Assembly (NCBI RefSeq): GCF_030866785.1
Contig: NZ_CP133018.1
Span: forward strand, 310,001-374,000
Length of the DNA stretch: 64,000 bases
From: Agromyces protaetiae
GTDB taxonomy: Bacteria; Actinomycetota; Actinomycetes; Actinomycetales; Microbacteriaceae
Reading direction: 5' to 3'
How positions within the stretch are numbered: position 1 is the first letter of the stretch; every line of letters begins with the position of its first letter. The notes beneath the pieces are model-generated. The model saw only the letters and a list, made by a program, of their open reading frames with translations, ran no database searches and was not told the DNA's origin. A program made the translations under genes and the position numbers. Shown here one piece after another: positions 24,946 to 32,723 of this stretch.

Positions 24946-25199
24946 CCTACCGTATCGAGCTGGCTCCTGCGGCCCGGCGGGAGGTGCGGAAGCTCGATCC
25001 CCACGCTCGGCGCCGCGTGCAGGCGGCGATCGAGCTCTTGGCTGAGACCCCGAGGCCCCCAGCAGCGAAGCAGCTCGTCAACAGCGGGGGCGCATGGCGC
25101 GTTCGCACCGGGGACTATCGGGTCGTGTATGAGATCCACGACGACCGGATCGTCGTACTCGTCCTTCGCATCGGGCACCGCAGAGAGATCTCCCGCTGA
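24942..25199 (+). CDS. Type II toxin, RelE/ParE family
   Basis: 85 residues from GTG 24942. YRIELAPAARREVRKLDPHA, then WRVRTGDYRVVYEIHDDRIV and the end VLRIGHRREISR are characteristic of RelE mRNA interferases, which cleave ribosome-bound mRNA. Arg/Tyr/His residues typical of the active site (R in WRVRTGDYR, Y in VVYEI, H in IGHR) are present, so it looks intact. Coupled to the antitoxin. Confidence 0.92.
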   Translation: MTYRIELAPAARREVRKLDPHARRRVQAAIELLAETPRPPAAKQLVNSGGAWRVRTGDYRVVYEIHDDRIVVLVLRIGHRREISR

Positions 25200-25207
25200 T
25201 CCGACGA

Positions 25208-25224
25208 AGCCCACCCGGTGGGCT
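25208..25224. terminator. Hairpin between the toxin gene and the convergent carotenoid operon
   Basis: AGCCCAC / GTGGGCT stem with a 3-nt loop, 9 nt after the toxin stop and 33 nt from the crtEb stop. Confidence 0.5.
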
Positions 25225-25256
25225 CACCTCGCGAGCAACACCCTGCGCCGTCGGAG

Positions 25257-26147
25257 TCACGCGGTGAGCGCCGCGTACCAGATGAGCAGCATGGTGACGA
25301 GGAATCCGACCGCGTAGTTGATCGCGAGAAAGCGGCGCCAGCCGCGGTTCGCGGCGCCCGAGTCGTGGTCGGTGACGCTGCGGAACGGCCAGGCGGCCAC
25401 GACGTAGGGCACGGCGAGCAGCGCGGCGAGCGGTCCGGGCCACGCGGTGAGCAGCATGAGCAGCGCCGCGACGAGCCACATCGCGATCGCGAAGCGCACG
25501 GTCCAGCGGGCACCGAGCACGGTCGCGATCGAGGCGATGCCGCCCTCGCGGTCGGGCAGGACGTCTTGCACGGCGCCGAACGCGTGGCTCGCGATGCCCC
25601 AGGCGAGGAACGCCGCGAGCAGCGCCATCAGCTGCGGCGTGAACGTCGCGCCGGCGAGCACGAGCCCGTACACCGCGGGGCTCACGAAGTGCACGCTCGA
25701 GGTGAGCGAGTCGAGGAAGGGCCGCTCTTTGAACCGCAGCCCGGGCACCGAGTACGCGGCGACCGCGAACAGGCTCACCGCGAGCACCGCCCACGACGCC
25801 GGCCCGCCGAGCACGACGAGCCAGACGACGAACGGCACGCACGCGGCGACGGCCGCGATGAGCGTCGCCCGGTGGCGCGCGGGGGTGAGCAGGGCGCCCT
25901 CGGCGCCGCCCTTGCGCGGGTTCGCCTGGTCGGACGCGTAGTCGAACACATCGTTGATGCCGTACATCGCGAGGTTGTACGGCACGAGGAAGAACAGCGT
26001 TCCGACGATCAGTGCGACATCGATCTCCCGTGTCGTCAGCAGGTACGCGGCCGCGAACGGGAACGCCGTGTTGATCCAGCTCAGCGGTCGCGACGCGACC
26101 AGCAGGTCGGCGGCGAAGCTCCGCCGGTCAGTCGCGCGCGTCGCCAT
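25257..26147 (-). CDS. crtEb: Lycopene elongase (UbiA-type prenyltransferase)
   Basis: 296 residues with about eight membrane helices. It has the two Asp-rich UbiA motifs, NDVFDYASD (about 66-74) and DVLPDREGG (about 175-183). CrtEb adds C5 units to both ends of lycopene, giving C50 flavuxanthin-type carotenoids in the membrane. GGAGG precedes the ATG at 26147; the start lies 20 bp inside crtYf. Last gene of the operon, in the same position as in Corynebacterium glutamicum. Confidence 0.9.
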   Translation of the reverse strand: MATRATDRRSFAADLLVASRPLSWINTAFPFAAAYLLTTREIDVALIVGTLFFLVPYNLAMYGINDVFDYASDQANPRKGGAEGALLTPARHRATLIAAVAACVPFVVWLVVLGGPASWAVLAVSLFAVAAYSVPGLRFKERPFLDSLTSSVHFVSPAVYGLVLAGATFTPQLMALLAAFLAWGIASHAFGAVQDVLPDREGGIASIATVLGARWTVRFAIAMWLVAALLMLLTAWPGPLAALLAVPYVVAAWPFRSVTDHDSGAANRGWRRFLAINYAVGFLVTMLLIWYAALTA

Positions 26148-26541
26148 GCGCTCGCCTCCCGTCGACGGATGCCTCGCCGGCAGCGGATGCCTCGCCGGCT
26201 GCGGATGTCTCGTGGTCGCCGGATGTCTCGCCCGACGCCGAAGCCCCGCCCCGTCGGCCGAGCAGGATCCAGAGGGCCGGCAGCAGCAGCACGCCGGCGA
26301 TCGGGTAGGCGAAGTCCTCGATCGGCGCGAGCCCGAGGCGCACACCCGAGATGTGGGCGTCGGCGTACCCGAACAGGCCGGTGGCGATCATCACGTTGTC
26401 GAAGACCGCGGTCAGCACGACGAGCGCGGCGGCGCTCAGCGCGAGCGCCCAGGCGTGCCTGCGCGGAGCGCGCCGCCACGCGATGAGGGCGACCACGAGC
26501 GCGAGGGCCACGAACCCGGCGCAGAGCAGGATGTACGTCAC
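26128..26541 (-). CDS. crtYf: C50 carotenoid cyclase subunit (lycopene cyclase domain)
   Basis: 137 residues, GTG start overlapping crtYe (GTGA). Three hydrophobic helices, with VFDNVMIATGLFGYADAHIS and RLGLAPIEDFAYPIAGVLLL, the latter containing the PxE(D/E) segment conserved in heterodimeric cyclases. It works with CrtYe to close the ionone rings. The C-terminal 35 residues (GETSGDHETSAAGEASAAGE) are a repeat expansion not expected to be catalytic. CrtYf versus CrtYh (ring type) cannot be decided by eye. Confidence 0.85.
   Translation of the reverse strand: MTYILLCAGFVALALVVALIAWRRAPRRHAWALALSAAALVVLTAVFDNVMIATGLFGYADAHISGVRLGLAPIEDFAYPIAGVLLLPALWILLGRRGGASASGETSGDHETSAAGEASAAGEASVDGRRAHGDARD
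26164..26237. repeat. Four tandem copies of the GGATGYCTCG motif in crtYf
   Basis: GGATGCCTCG (about 26166 and 26184) and GGATGTCTCG (about 26205 and 26228), spaced 18-23 bp, encode the GE(A/T)S-type repeats at the CrtYf C-terminus. Confidence 0.85.
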
Positions 26542-27071
26542 GCCGTACCCCCGTCCGCTCGAGGGTTCGGTCCGTCGGGCGCGCTCGGCGTACCCGGCCG
26601 GGGGGCAGCGGGCGACCCGCTCGACGACCGCGGTGAGCGCAGCCCGGCCGACGCTCCCTGCTCGCCCGCCGCACGCGATGACCGGGTCCCGCGTGCGCGG
26701 CCCGTCGCATCGGCGGCACCCTCCGGTGTCGTCTCCCGCGACCGCGGACGGCGGGCCGCGAGGTGCGACCGCCACGCGAGGCATCCGGTGTAGAGCACCA
26801 TCGTGAGGTAGCAGAGGAACGTGAGGAACACGACCTCCTCGATCGGCAGCTGCGGGGCGACGAGCAGCCCGGTCGAGATGTCGTTGACCTCGCGGAAGAA
26901 GATGCCGAGCGCGATGCCGGCCACGTCCCACGCGAGGAAGAACGCGACCCCGACGCCGAGCACGGCCGCTGCGCGGCCCGGCGCCCGCCAGAAGAACAGC
27001 GCGAAGCGCCGGTCGAGCAGCACCATGCACCCGATCGAGACCAGGAGCGCCGCGAGATAGACGAAGCTCAT
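26538..27071 (-). CDS. crtYe: C50 carotenoid cyclase subunit (lycopene cyclase domain)
   Basis: 177 residues. FVYLAALLVSIGCMVLLDRR, the second helix, and APQLPIEEVVFLTFLCYLTM with the conserved PIEE motif identify the CrtYc/CrtYe-type partner. The C-terminal 70 residues are Arg/Ser/Gly/Pro-rich and disordered. The ATG overlaps the crtI stop (ATGA) and its own stop overlaps crtYf, keeping the two subunits stoichiometric. Confidence 0.85.
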   Translation of the reverse strand: MSFVYLAALLVSIGCMVLLDRRFALFFWRAPGRAAAVLGVGVAFFLAWDVAGIALGIFFREVNDISTGLLVAPQLPIEEVVFLTFLCYLTMVLYTGCLAWRSHLAARRPRSRETTPEGAADATGRARGTRSSRAAGEQGASAGLRSPRSSSGSPAAPRPGTPSAPDGPNPRADGGTA

Positions 27072-28693
27072 GCGCTCGCGAGGTCGGCGCGCGGTTCGGC
27101 CATCGGCCCGGTCGAACGGTCGCCACGCAGCGACTTGGCCACGAGCTCGGCGCTGATCAGGCACATCGGCAGCCCGATGCCGGGGATCGTGGTGGCGCCG
27201 GCGAAGTACAGGCCGTCGACGGTGCGCGACGCCGTGCGCCCGCGGAAGAACGCGCTCTGCCGCAGCGTGTGCGCCGGGCCGAGCGCGGAACCGCGCCACG
27301 AGTGGAACCACGAGGCGAAGTCGGCCGGCCCGATCGTGCGGCGGACGACGATCCGGTCGGCGAGGTCGGGGATGCCGGCCCACGCCCCGAGCTGTGCGAC
27401 CGCGGCGTCGGCGATGCGCTCGACCATCGGGTCGCCATCGCCGTCGACGCCTCCACCGCCGATGGAGGTGTCGGCGGGGACCGGCACGAGCAGGAACAGG
27501 TTCTCGCAGCCGGGCGGTGCCACCGAGGCATCCGTCGCGCTGGGCATGCACGCGTAGAGCGACGCGGGATCGGGCACCGACGCGTCGACGCCGAAGATGC
27601 GGCGGAAGTTGTCCTCCCAGTCGGCCGTGAAGAGCAGGTTGTGGTGCGTGAGCTGCGGCAGGCGACCGCGGACGCCGAGCATGACCAGTACGGCGCCGGG
27701 GCCGGGATTGCGTCGTTCGAGCGCGGCGTCGCTGTGGCTGCGCAGCTCCCGAGGCAGCAGCGCGGTCTCGGTGTGGTGCATGTCGGCGGCTGACACGACG
27801 ACGTCGGCCTTCAGCGACGACTCCCGGCCGTCGGGGGTGCGGACCCGGACGCCGGTCGCTCGCCGGCCGGCGGTCGTGATCGCGACGACCTCGGCACCGG
27901 TGCGTATCTCGACGCCCGCCGCGGTCGCGAGCCGTGCAACGGCGTCGATCACCTCGCCGAACCCGCCCATCGGATAGAACACGCCGTCGGCGAGGTCGAA
28001 CCGGCTCATGAGGTGGTACATGCTCGGTGCGTCGTACGGCGAGCTGCCGAGGAACACCGCGGGATAGCCGAGGATCTGCCGCAGCCGGCGGTCGCGGAAG
28101 GAGCGGCCGACGTACCGGTCGAGCGACTCGCCGAGCAGGCGCACGAGCCGGCCGGCCCGGCGCAGCACCGACCGGCGCAGGAGCGCGCCGGGCGCGGAGA
28201 AGTCGGTGTACAGGAAGTGCGACATGGCGAGCCGGTACGTCTCGTCGGCCGAGTCGAGGTGGCGCTCGAGTGCGGCGCCCGCGCCCGGCTCGATCGATTC
28301 GAAGAGCGCGACGGATGCCTCGCGCGAGGCGCGCACGTCGACGGGCGGGGGCGCTGCCTCGACGTGCCCTCCCTCGAAGCCGGTGTCTTCGAAGCCGGTG
28401 CTCTCCAAGCCGGTGCCCTCGAAGAACACGCGGTAGCCGGGGTCGAGCCGCACGAGGTCGAGCTCGGCCGCGGTGCTCGTGCCCATGAGCCGGAAGAAGT
28501 GCTCGAACACCTCGGGCATGAGGTACCACGAGGGTCCGGTGTCGAACCGGAACCCGCCGGACTCCCACCGCCCGGCCCGGCCGCCCAGCTCGGTTCGGGC
28601 TTCGACGAGGGTCACGGTGTGTCCGTCGCGAGCCAGCAGCGCCGCGGACGCGAGCCCGGCGATGCCGCCGCCGATGACCACGACGCGGCTCAC
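27068..28693 (-). CDS. crtI: Phytoene desaturase
   Basis: 541 residues. FAD motif RVVVIGGGIAGLASAALLAR at the start, TELGGRAGRWESGGFRFDTG next, and a C-terminal GLYFAGATTIPGIGLPMCLI motif typical of CrtI. It converts phytoene to lycopene in four steps. A degenerate repeat insert at about residues 108-125 (GLESTGFEDTGFEGG) is not part of the family core. GTG at 28693 overlaps crtB. Confidence 0.95.
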   Translation of the reverse strand: MSRVVVIGGGIAGLASAALLARDGHTVTLVEARTELGGRAGRWESGGFRFDTGPSWYLMPEVFEHFFRLMGTSTAAELDLVRLDPGYRVFFEGTGLESTGFEDTGFEGGHVEAAPPPVDVRASREASVALFESIEPGAGAALERHLDSADETYRLAMSHFLYTDFSAPGALLRRSVLRRAGRLVRLLGESLDRYVGRSFRDRRLRQILGYPAVFLGSSPYDAPSMYHLMSRFDLADGVFYPMGGFGEVIDAVARLATAAGVEIRTGAEVVAITTAGRRATGVRVRTPDGRESSLKADVVVSAADMHHTETALLPRELRSHSDAALERRNPGPGAVLVMLGVRGRLPQLTHHNLLFTADWEDNFRRIFGVDASVPDPASLYACMPSATDASVAPPGCENLFLLVPVPADTSIGGGGVDGDGDPMVERIADAAVAQLGAWAGIPDLADRIVVRRTIGPADFASWFHSWRGSALGPAHTLRQSAFFRGRTASRTVDGLYFAGATTIPGIGLPMCLISAELVAKSLRGDRSTGPMAEPRADLASA

Positions 28694-29571
28694 GTCGACG
28701 CTCCGCGGGGTCGGCCCGCGGCGGCGCGGGCGAGCAGCAGAAGCTTCCGCGGTGCGGGCACGCGCACCCGCGCGGCGAGCACGTCGGCGGCCGGAGTCCG
28801 GCGCAGGCGTGCGGCGAGCTCGGCGAACAGCGCGTGCGCCGCTTGCACCGCGCGACGGCAGCCACCGGGAAGCTCGGGGATCACCTCACCCGCGATCCGG
28901 AGGTCGCGATCGATGTCGTCGAGGATGCGGGTCTTGTCGGCCTCGGTCAGTCGTCGCGGATCGACACCGGGGAAGTACCGCCGTCCGCGGTCCGCGTAGT
29001 CCTCGGCGAGGTCGCGCAGGAAGTTCACCTTCTGGAACGCCGCGCCGAGATGACGGGCCCCCCGGGCCCACCGCTCGTCGCGCTCGGCGTCGGCGGGCAG
29101 CCCCGCGACGAAGGCGCGGAGGCACATGAGGCCGACGACCTCGGCCGATCCGTACACGTACTCGCGGAAGGCCGCGTCGTCGAAGTCGACCGGCTCCAGG
29201 TCGGCGCGCATCGACGCGAAGAACGGCCGGGTGAGCTCGGAGCCGAAGCCGGTGGCCCTGGCCGTGCGGGCGAAGGCGTGCACCACGAGGTTCGAGCTGT
29301 AGCCGGAGCCGATCGCCTGCTCCGTCTCGGCCTCGAGGGCGTCGAGCATGCCGCGGCGGGCCGCCGCGTCGAGCCCGGCCTCCTCGGCCGGACCGTCGAC
29401 CACCTCGTCGGCCACGCGCACGAGCGCGTAGACGTCGGCGATGTGCGCCCGCACCGGGGCCGAGCACAGCCGGCTCGCGAGACCGAACGACGTCGAGTAC
29501 GCGGAGATGACGCGGGCCGATCCCCGGCGGGCGACCTCGTCGTACAGCGCGAGACCGGTCGTCGCGGTCAT
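28690..29571 (-). CDS. crtB: Phytoene synthase
   Basis: 293 residues. Both Asp-rich motifs of squalene/phytoene synthases are present: YALVRVADEVVDGP and NFLRDLAEDYADRGRRYFPG. It condenses two geranylgeranyl diphosphates to phytoene. ATG at 29571 overlaps the crtE stop (ATGA). Confidence 0.95.
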   Translation of the reverse strand: MTATTGLALYDEVARRGSARVISAYSTSFGLASRLCSAPVRAHIADVYALVRVADEVVDGPAEEAGLDAAARRGMLDALEAETEQAIGSGYSSNLVVHAFARTARATGFGSELTRPFFASMRADLEPVDFDDAAFREYVYGSAEVVGLMCLRAFVAGLPADAERDERWARGARHLGAAFQKVNFLRDLAEDYADRGRRYFPGVDPRRLTEADKTRILDDIDRDLRIAGEVIPELPGGCRRAVQAAHALFAELAARLRRTPAADVLAARVRVPAPRKLLLLARAAAGRPRGAST

Positions 29572-30644
29572 CGGTCGCGCTCCCCGCACCCGCGCGCGAC
29601 CTCCGTGAGCTCGTCGGCGAGCGCCGGCGGCAGCCCGGCACGCTCGACGAGGTCGATCGCCGACCGGCACCGCCCCGAGATGAGCGCCTCGACGCGATCG
29701 TGCGCACCGCTCGACGTGATGACGGCGCGCAGCAGCTCGGCGTCGGCCTCGTCCAGATCGGGTCGGCCGAAGCGGCCGGACACGGCCGCCCACGAGGCAT
29801 CCGCTCTCGCGAAGGCGATCAGCAACGTCTCCTTGCCCTCGCGGAGGTCGCCGATCGTCGTCTTGCCCGTGACCTCGCGCTCGCCGTAGACGCCGAGCAC
29901 ATCGTCGCGGAGCTGGAAGGCGACGCCGAGATGCGCACCCACCTCGCCGAGCCCGTCGACCGTGTCGGGTGACGCGCCCGCGAGGATCGCGCCGGCCCGG
30001 AGCGGCCCGCTGAACGAGTAGGACGCCGTCTTGTTCTCGATCATGGAGACGATGTCACCGGCCGAGGGGGTTTCGCCGAGGGTGAACCGGACATCGGCAT
30101 GCTCGCCCGCCGCGGCGAGGAAGACGCACTCGTCCACGAGCTCGAGCAGCGCCTCGCGCCGCGCGAACGGCACGTCGAGTCCGGCGATCATGCGATGCGC
30201 CGCGCTGATCAGCAGGTCGCCGGCAAGGATCGCGGACGCCTCGCCGTACTCGCGCGCGCGGGCCGCCGACGCGCCACGGCCCGCGGCCTCGGCGGCGAAG
30301 CGGCCGGTCACGTTCGGGATGCCTCGGCGCACGTCGTCGTGATCGATCACGTCGTCGTGCATCAGGAAGGCGGTGTGCAGCAGCTCGAACGCGGCCGCCG
30401 TCGCCACCGCGGATGCCGGGTCGTCGCCCTCGAACGCCCGGTGCACCGCCAGGACGAGCCGTGGCCGGACGCGCTTGCCGCCCTGTGCTGCGTCGCGCGT
30501 CGCCGACCAGAGCCGGCGGTACGCGTCGCCATGGGCGCCCGCCCGTGCGATGGCGCGGGTGAAGAAGGTCTCGAGGTGCTCGTCGACCGCTGCGAGGTCG
30601 TCGGTCGCGTGCCCGGGAGGGGCGCCGAGGAGCAAGCTCGTCAT
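29568..30644 (-). CDS. crtE: Geranylgeranyl diphosphate synthase
   Basis: 358 residues. First Asp-rich motif FLMHDDVIDHDDVRRG, second motif FQLRDDVLGVYG, and GGKRVRPRLVL near the N-terminus. The residues before the first motif (FELLHTAFLMHDD) are small or aromatic in a pattern consistent with C20 product length, but this was not modelled. ATG at 30644 overlaps the idi stop (ATGA). Supplies the C20 precursor for CrtB and possibly C5 elongation. Confidence 0.93.
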   Translation of the reverse strand: MTSLLLGAPPGHATDDLAAVDEHLETFFTRAIARAGAHGDAYRRLWSATRDAAQGGKRVRPRLVLAVHRAFEGDDPASAVATAAAFELLHTAFLMHDDVIDHDDVRRGIPNVTGRFAAEAAGRGASAARAREYGEASAILAGDLLISAAHRMIAGLDVPFARREALLELVDECVFLAAAGEHADVRFTLGETPSAGDIVSMIENKTASYSFSGPLRAGAILAGASPDTVDGLGEVGAHLGVAFQLRDDVLGVYGEREVTGKTTIGDLREGKETLLIAFARADASWAAVSGRFGRPDLDEADAELLRAVITSSGAHDRVEALISGRCRSAIDLVERAGLPPALADELTEVARGCGERDR

Positions 30645-31234
30645 GACGCGATCGCTCTGGGACCGTGCGACTCGTCGAGCGCGCCGCTCTCGAGGGACCC
30701 GCTTCCGCCCAGGAAGGGCAGGAGCTGTGCCTGCAGCACGAGCCACGGGCTGAACGCCCACGGTGCGCTGCGCACCGCGGCCGCGAGCGCCTCGGGCTCG
30801 ACCCAGGCGAACTCGACCACCTCGCCCGGGTGCGGTTCGGGCACGGAGTCGGTCCGCGCCGTGTACACCGGGCAGAGTTCGTGCTCGACGATGCCCGAGG
30901 CATCCGTCGCCCGATAGTGGAAGCTCGGCAGCACCGGCTCGACCTCGCTCAGCCGGAGACCGAGCTCGAACTCGCCACGGCGGCGGATCGCGTGCAAGAG
31001 CGGCTCCGCCGGCGCCGGATGGCCGCAGAACGAGTTGGTCCAGACGCCGGGCCAGGCCTGCTTCGTCAGGGCGCGCCGCGTCACGAGCAGCTCGTCGCGA
31101 TCGTTGAACACGTGACACGAGAAGGCCAGGTGCCGAGCGGTGTCGGCGCCGTGCACGCTCGACTTCGGCGCGGTGCCGATGGGGCGGTCGAACTCGTCCA
31201 GCAAGACGACCTCTTCGATGGATTCGCTGCGCAT
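30641..31234 (-). CDS. idi: Isopentenyl-diphosphate delta-isomerase, type I
   Basis: 197 residues. NSFCGHPAPAEPLLHAIRRR contains the catalytic Cys and metal-binding His and Glu, followed by RRRGEFELGLRL; the second Glu is in the DASGIVEHELCPVYTA region. It interconverts IPP and DMAPP. ATG 31234 is preferred over an in-frame TTG at 31249 because GGGGAG lies 5 nt upstream. First gene of the carotenoid operon. Confidence 0.94.
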   Translation of the reverse strand: MRSESIEEVVLLDEFDRPIGTAPKSSVHGADTARHLAFSCHVFNDRDELLVTRRALTKQAWPGVWTNSFCGHPAPAEPLLHAIRRRGEFELGLRLSEVEPVLPSFHYRATDASGIVEHELCPVYTARTDSVPEPHPGEVVEFAWVEPEALAAAVRSAPWAFSPWLVLQAQLLPFLGGSGSLESGALDESHGPRAIAS

Positions 31235-31265
31235 CGGCGCTCCCCTCAACAGGCAGTGCGAGTGA

Positions 31266-31278
31266 AAGCTAGCTTAGC
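31266..31278. promoter_or_regulatory. Palindromic operator candidate between idi and crtR
   Basis: AAGCTAGCTT (31266-31275) is a perfect palindrome, overlapped by GCTA-GCT-TAGC (31268-31278). It sits between the divergent starts, on the crtR -35 region and an idi -10-like TAAGCT (minus strand, 31271-31276), as expected for MarR autoregulation. Confidence 0.55.
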
Positions 31279-31298
31279 GAGATACCAACCGGGGCCGA

Positions 31299-31304
31299 TA
31301 GAAT
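31299..31304 (+). promoter_or_regulatory. Predicted leaderless -10 box of crtR
   Basis: TAGAAT, 7 nt before the ATG at 31312. Confidence 0.5.
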
Positions 31305-31311
31305 CAAACCT

Positions 31312-31878
31312 ATGGTTGACATGGGGGAGCGGCGTATGCCCATCGCGGCCGCCATGCACGACCCCCGCATCACCGACCGCGACGAAGCGCTCGTCCCCCG
31401 TGCGGGCATGACCGACGACGAGGTCGCCGACGTCGTCCGGGTCATGGAGAGCCTGCAGCGATGGCACGACGCGGCGGCGCGCATGAGCGCGGCCTCCGAG
31501 CGCTACATGCGCCTCAACCACACCGACATGCGGGCCATCCGATTCTTGATCGCCGCGCGCAACCAGGGCGCCGTCGCGACACCCGGCGCGCTCGCCGCCT
31601 ATCTCGGGATCTCGAGCGCGGCGACGACCAAGTTGCTCGACCGGCTCGAACGCGGCGGGCACGTCACGCGCGGCGCGCACCCGACCGACCGGCGTGCGCT
31701 CGCCCTCACCGTCACCGAGCACACCCGGCACGACGCCCGAGAGACCGTCGGCCGCCAGCACGCCCGGCGGTTCGCGGTCGCGGCCGCGCTGGAGCCCGCC
31801 GAGCGCGAGGTCGTGGTCCGCTTCCTCGACGCGCTCGCGGCGACCGGCGACGGCGTGCCGGAGCCGCAGGTCGAGTAG
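31312..31878 (+). CDS. crtR: MarR-family regulator of carotenoid synthesis (CrtR-like)
   Basis: 188 residues. Winged helix at about 55-135 with LNHTDMRAIRFLIAARNQG, LAAYLGISSAATTKLLDRLE and the wing HPTDRRALALTVT. It is divergent from the carotenoid operon across 77 bp holding a palindrome, the same arrangement as C. glutamicum crtR, whose MarR product represses crt genes in response to isoprenoid intermediates. Function is inferred from that synteny. No Shine-Dalgarno; leaderless. Confidence 0.85.
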   Translation: MVDMGERRMPIAAAMHDPRITDRDEALVPRAGMTDDEVADVVRVMESLQRWHDAAARMSAASERYMRLNHTDMRAIRFLIAARNQGAVATPGALAAYLGISSAATTKLLDRLERGGHVTRGAHPTDRRALALTVTEHTRHDARETVGRQHARRFAVAAALEPAEREVVVRFLDALAATGDGVPEPQVE

Positions 31879-31985
31879 CGGGCGCCGGGAGCCGCGTCGG
31901 GAGCCCGCGAGTGCGGGCGGCGTTCGCCGTATTGGCTGATGCAGTCCTTTTTGGCCGATCCAGCGGAAAGGGGGAGACTGTTGGC

Positions 31986-32723
31986 ATGTCTTCCCCCGCT
32001 GCCGAAGCGGCAGCCGACGAGCTCCGTCCCGAATCCGAACCCGAGCAGTCGCCCGAGGGCTACACGCTCTTCGCGGTGCTCCGCCGCGACCCCGCCCGAC
32101 CCGACGACTTCGACGGGCACGACGTGCCGCGCGTGGTCGACGAGCTCGACGGCGTGATCGCGACGGTCGAAGCCGAGGGCGTCGTCGTCCGCGGGCTCTA
32201 CGACGTCTCCGGGCTGCGCGCCGACGCCGACCTCATGCTCTGGCTGCACGGCCCGAACGCCGAGGGGCTGCAGTGGGCGCTTCGCCAGCTACGGCGTGCC
32301 CGGTTGCTGCGCGCGCTGCTGCCGACCTGGAACGCGATGGGCGTGCACCGCGACGCCGAATTCAACAAGGCCCACGTGCCCGGGTTCCTGCGCGGCATCG
32401 ACCCCAAGGGCTGGCTCACGGTCTACCCGTTCAACCGGTCGTACGACTGGTATCTGCTCGACCCGGCCGAGCGCGGCCGCATGCTCGCCGAGCACGGCCG
32501 CAAGGGTGCCGCGTTCCGTGGGGTGCTCGCCAACACCGTGTCCGCGTTCGCGCTCGGCGACTACGAATGGCTGCTCCCGCTCGAGGCCGACGAGCTCACC
32601 GAGCTCGTCGACCTGATGCGCGACCTCCGGGCGACCGATGCGCGCATGCACGTTCGCGAGGAGATCCCCTTCTTCACCGGCCGTCGAGTGACCACCGCCG
32701 AGGTCGTCGAGGTGCTGCAGTAA
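31986..32723 (+). CDS. chdC: Coproheme decarboxylase (HemQ)
   Basis: 245 residues. Chlorite-dismutase-like fold with GYTLFAVLRRDP, LWLHGPNAEGLQW, the haem-ligand His in EFNKAHVPGFLRG and catalytic-type Tyr in VYPFNRSYDWYLL. It uses peroxide to oxidatively decarboxylate two propionates of coproheme, the last step to haem b in actinobacteria. GGGGGAG lies about 10 nt upstream of ATG. The stop overlaps cpfC (TAATG). Confidence 0.95.
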   Translation: MSSPAAEAAADELRPESEPEQSPEGYTLFAVLRRDPARPDDFDGHDVPRVVDELDGVIATVEAEGVVVRGLYDVSGLRADADLMLWLHGPNAEGLQWALRQLRRARLLRALLPTWNAMGVHRDAEFNKAHVPGFLRGIDPKGWLTVYPFNRSYDWYLLDPAERGRMLAEHGRKGAAFRGVLANTVSAFALGDYEWLLPLEADELTELVDLMRDLRATDARMHVREEIPFFTGRRVTTAEVVEVLQ

